Shown piece by piece: positions 43,548 through 45,039 of a stretch of 45,039 nucleotides of DNA; position 1 is the stretch's first letter; the number at the start of each line of letters is the position of its first letter. The notes below the pieces were generated by a model, which was given only the letters and a program-made list of their open reading frames with translations, did not search any database and was not told where the DNA came from. Made by a program: the position numbers and the translations under genes. The DNA is taken from the NCBI GenBank assembly GCA_035512595.1, contig DATKDU010000425.1:1-45039 (forward strand), in the 5' to 3' direction. Source of the stretch: DATKDU01 sp035512595. Lineage in GTDB: Bacteria; Planctomycetota; Planctomycetia; Pirellulales; Pirellulaceae.

Positions 43548-44577
43548 CGCTTATCAGCTCGTCTTCCTTGGTGGGCGTGGCGGCAATCAGGCGGTCGATG
43601 ATCTTGTCGGCGGAAACCCCGTCGCTCTGGGCGGCAAAGTTCACCACGATCCGGTGCCGCAGCACCGGCTTGGCTAGGGCCTGGATGTCCTCCGTGGAAA
43701 CATGCGTCCGGCCGTGAAGTAAGGCCCGCGCCTTGCCGCCGAGAATCAAAAACTGCACCGCGCGGGGACCAGCGCCCCAGGAGAGCAGGTCGGGGACGAA
43801 GTCCGGCGTGCCGGCAGTGCCGACGCGCGTCTGCCGCACCAGCGACAGGGCATAGCGAATGATGTGATCGCTGACCGGCACTTCGCGAACGATCCGCTGC
43901 AGGTCGATGATGTCCTGGGCGGTGAGCACCGGCTTGATGATCTCGTTCTGGATGGCGGTCGTGCGGCGGGCCACCTCGAACTCCTCCTGGAAGCTCGGGT
44001 AGTTCACATACACCTTGAACATGAACCGGTCTTGCTGCGCCTCGGGAAGGGGATAAGTCCCTTCCTGCTCGATCGGGTTCTGCGTCGCCAGCACAAAGAA
44101 CGGCTCGGTGAGGGGATGACGCACGCGGCCGACGGTCACTTGCCGCTCCTGCATCGCTTCCAGCAGTGCCGCCTGCGTCTTGGGGGGCGTGCGGTTGATT
44201 TCGTCCGCCAGGATCACATGCGAGAAGACGGGCCCTTCGAGAAACCGCCGCTCGCGAGCGCCGCTGCTGCGGTTCTCCTCGATGATCTCGGTGCCGGTGA
44301 TGTCCGCCGGCATCAGGTCGGGGGTGAACTGGATGCGGCTGAAGGTCAGATCGAGCGAGCGGGCCAGCGTGCTGATCAGCAGCGTCTTGGCCAGCCCCGG
44401 CACCCCTTCCAGCAGGCAGTGGCCGCGGCTGAAGAGGCTGATCAGCAGCTCCTCGATGACGTGATGCTGCCCAACGATGACCTTCGACAACTGCTCGACG
44501 ATTTTCTCGTGGGCATCGTGCAGCTTGCGAATCGACTGCGACTCGGCAAGGGGGGTTTCAACGGAACCAGAACTCAT
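43516..44577 (-). CDS. MoxR family AAA+ ATPase
   Basis: 353 residues from ATG 44577, chosen because GAGGA lies seven bases upstream; the open frame extends to 44721 but that part looks non-coding. Walker A is LLEGVPGLAKTLL (about 56-67), Walker B HVILADEINRT (about 120-130), sensor 1 FFVLATQNPIEQEGTYPLPEAQQDRF. MoxR ATPases are chaperone-like motors, typically first in operons with DUF58 and VWA proteins, and are thought to remodel or insert metal into partner complexes. First gene of the operon here. A GCTTTCGC-TCC-GCGAAAGC hairpin and an ACCGGTT inverted repeat lie in its leader. Confidence 0.95.
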   Translation of the reverse strand: MSSGSVETPLAESQSIRKLHDAHEKIVEQLSKVIVGQHHVIEELLISLFSRGHCLLEGVPGLAKTLLISTLARSLDLTFSRIQFTPDLMPADITGTEIIEENRSSGARERRFLEGPVFSHVILADEINRTPPKTQAALLEAMQERQVTVGRVRHPLTEPFFVLATQNPIEQEGTYPLPEAQQDRFMFKVYVNYPSFQEEFEVARRTTAIQNEIIKPVLTAQDIIDLQRIVREVPVSDHIIRYALSLVRQTRVGTAGTPDFVPDLLSWGAGPRAVQFLILGGKARALLHGRTHVSTEDIQALAKPVLRHRIVVNFAAQSDGVSADKIIDRLIAATPTKEDELISDARFKKIFAS

Positions 44578-44597
44578 ACGATCCTCGGCGAATGTCG

Positions 44598-44616
44598 GCT
44601 TTCGCTCCGCGAAAGC
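44598..44616. repeat. Palindrome in the moxR leader, GCTCCGC-core family
   Basis: GCTTTCGC-TCC-GCGAAAGC, a perfect 8-bp stem with the same loop and central GC-TCC-GC as the palindromes at 884-898 and 1224-1246, but with a different, compensated stem. It lies 21 bases before the moxR start codon. Confidence 0.75.
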
Positions 44617-44671
44617 GCGGGGATAATTGATCGGACTGCTTATCAGTATTCGTGGAAGCTGGCGATCGTCT

Positions 44672-44695
44672 ACCGGTTTGTGGGTCAGAACCGGT
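44672..44695. promoter_or_regulatory. Operator-like inverted repeat upstream of moxR
   Basis: ACCGGTT (44672-44678) and AACCGGT (44689-44695) form a 7-bp inverted repeat with a 10-base spacer, giving 17 bases centre to centre, about 95 bases before moxR. Such spacing suits a dimeric regulator. I could not identify -35/-10 boxes with confidence in the 220 bases between this gene and the upstream fragment. Confidence 0.3.
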
Positions 44696-44799
44696 GATTC
44701 GTTCAGCCTGCTCCTGCGCAACCTAGTAAGAATACCCCAAATTGGGCAGATTGCCTACGGCGTTGGAGGTGGGGTAGAGGTACAGTTTGACTTTCCTGC

Positions 44800-44901
44800 C
44801 TAGTTCTTGGGTGGATTCTGGGCGGGTGCTGCAAGATTGGGCGGATAGTCGCCAGGACCGCGTTTGTACGCTTGAACGGCTTTCGACAAGTCGGCAACCT
44901 T
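44800..44901 (-). pseudogene. C-terminal fragment of a gene cut by the IS5-type insertion
   Basis: The minus strand from the IS edge reads KVADLSKAVQAYKRGPG-DYPPNLAAPAQNPPKN and stops at TAG (44800-44802). The composition is protein-like (alternating Ala/Leu/Lys, then a Pro-rich tail typical of a C-terminus), and the frame is open right up to the element boundary at 44902. I do not recognise the family. It shows that a gene transcribed towards moxR once stood here. Confidence 0.5.
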
Positions 44902-44902
44902 A

Positions 44903-45039
44903 GAGGCTATCCGAAAAGTGATCTTGTTCTAAATTGCCGAAACTGCGTAGTGTGCTGGCTTCCATCTTCCCCAAACCAAGGAGCATGCACATGGACGTGC
45001 CAGCACGTGAAACGTATCCCAGCGACCTGACCGACGCGC
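44903..45039 (+). mobile_element. IS5-type insertion sequence, left end (truncated by window)
   Basis: The left boundary is placed at GAGGCTATCCGAAAAGTG (44903-44920), which has the GAGGCT(A/G)TCC-AAAAG look of IS5-family terminal repeats (recalled), preceded by TTA, a possible target duplication. The transposase starts 88 bases further in. The right end is outside the window, so the boundary cannot be confirmed by pairing. Confidence 0.6.
44991..45039 (+). CDS. IS5-family transposase, N-terminal fragment
   Basis: MDVPARETYPSDLTDA, continuing out of the window. The YPSDLTDA motif near the N-terminus is characteristic of IS5-family DDE transposases (usually followed by (Q/E)W..L.P). AAGGAG at 44978-44983 gives a good ribosome site seven bases before the ATG. 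Reads away from the MoxR operon. Confidence 0.8.
   Translation, partial: MDVPARETYPSDLTDA

Overview
The window looks like a piece of a planctomycete chromosome (Pirellulales-like; inferred from gene content, not from a marker gene). Supporting signs are a Tat-exported DUF1501 protein, a 3,656-residue extracellular beta-helix/RTX/dockerin protein with an N-terminal GLERRDLLA motif, a Lpg1974/BBP7-type outer-membrane protein, high GC, and a MoxR/DUF58/VWA cluster extended by DUF4175-like, NPCBM and HtrA-like genes. The left edge holds the end of an IS66-type transposase and the right edge the start of an IS5-type element, so both ends are mobile DNA.

Layout. 1-1377: IS66 tail, a solitary Vsr-type mismatch endonuclease, then about 790 bp of palindromic repeats. 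1378-7116: pyruvate phosphate dikinase, a small two-helix membrane protein, a DUF1501 protein with its own promoter, and three small unknown genes. 7117-7664: a 148-bp element with perfect 13-bp terminal inverted repeats and a scrambled transposase remnant. 7665-12306 (minus strand): cardiolipin synthase, an isochorismatase-fold hydrolase, glutamine-dependent NAD synthetase and a frameshifted zinc-ribbon gene. Three palindromic repeats of one type lie here and each supplies the TAG stop codon of a neighbouring gene. 12415-24901 (minus): the giant secreted protein and an outer-membrane protein, with a promoter, a possible attenuator and a terminator between them.

25078-44577 (minus): eleven genes read in one direction with overlaps or small gaps, in transcription order MoxR ATPase, DUF58, BatA/VWA membrane protein, second VWA membrane protein, DUF4175-like membrane protein, secreted coiled-coil protein with GQKSE repeats, secreted helical protein, NPCBM-domain protein, HtrA-like protease with an intact His-Asp-Ser triad, and two HtrA-like proteins that have each lost all three catalytic residues. 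The second of these is fused to an alpha/beta-hydrolase-like domain. I infer a membrane-anchored MoxR/VWA machine coupled to periplasmic coiled-coil, glycan-binding and protease/pseudoprotease partners. Its function is not stated by the sequence.

The operon is invaded by short repeats with 7-nt periodicity at eight places, by two copies of a roughly 170-185-bp structured element with covarying hairpins, and by an in-frame 79-bp palindrome. In two of the HtrA-like genes an inverted pair of heptamer arrays encodes the apparent signal peptide: one arm reads as polar residues and the other as the hydrophobic core. An IS5 insertion just upstream has cut off the gene that once preceded MoxR.
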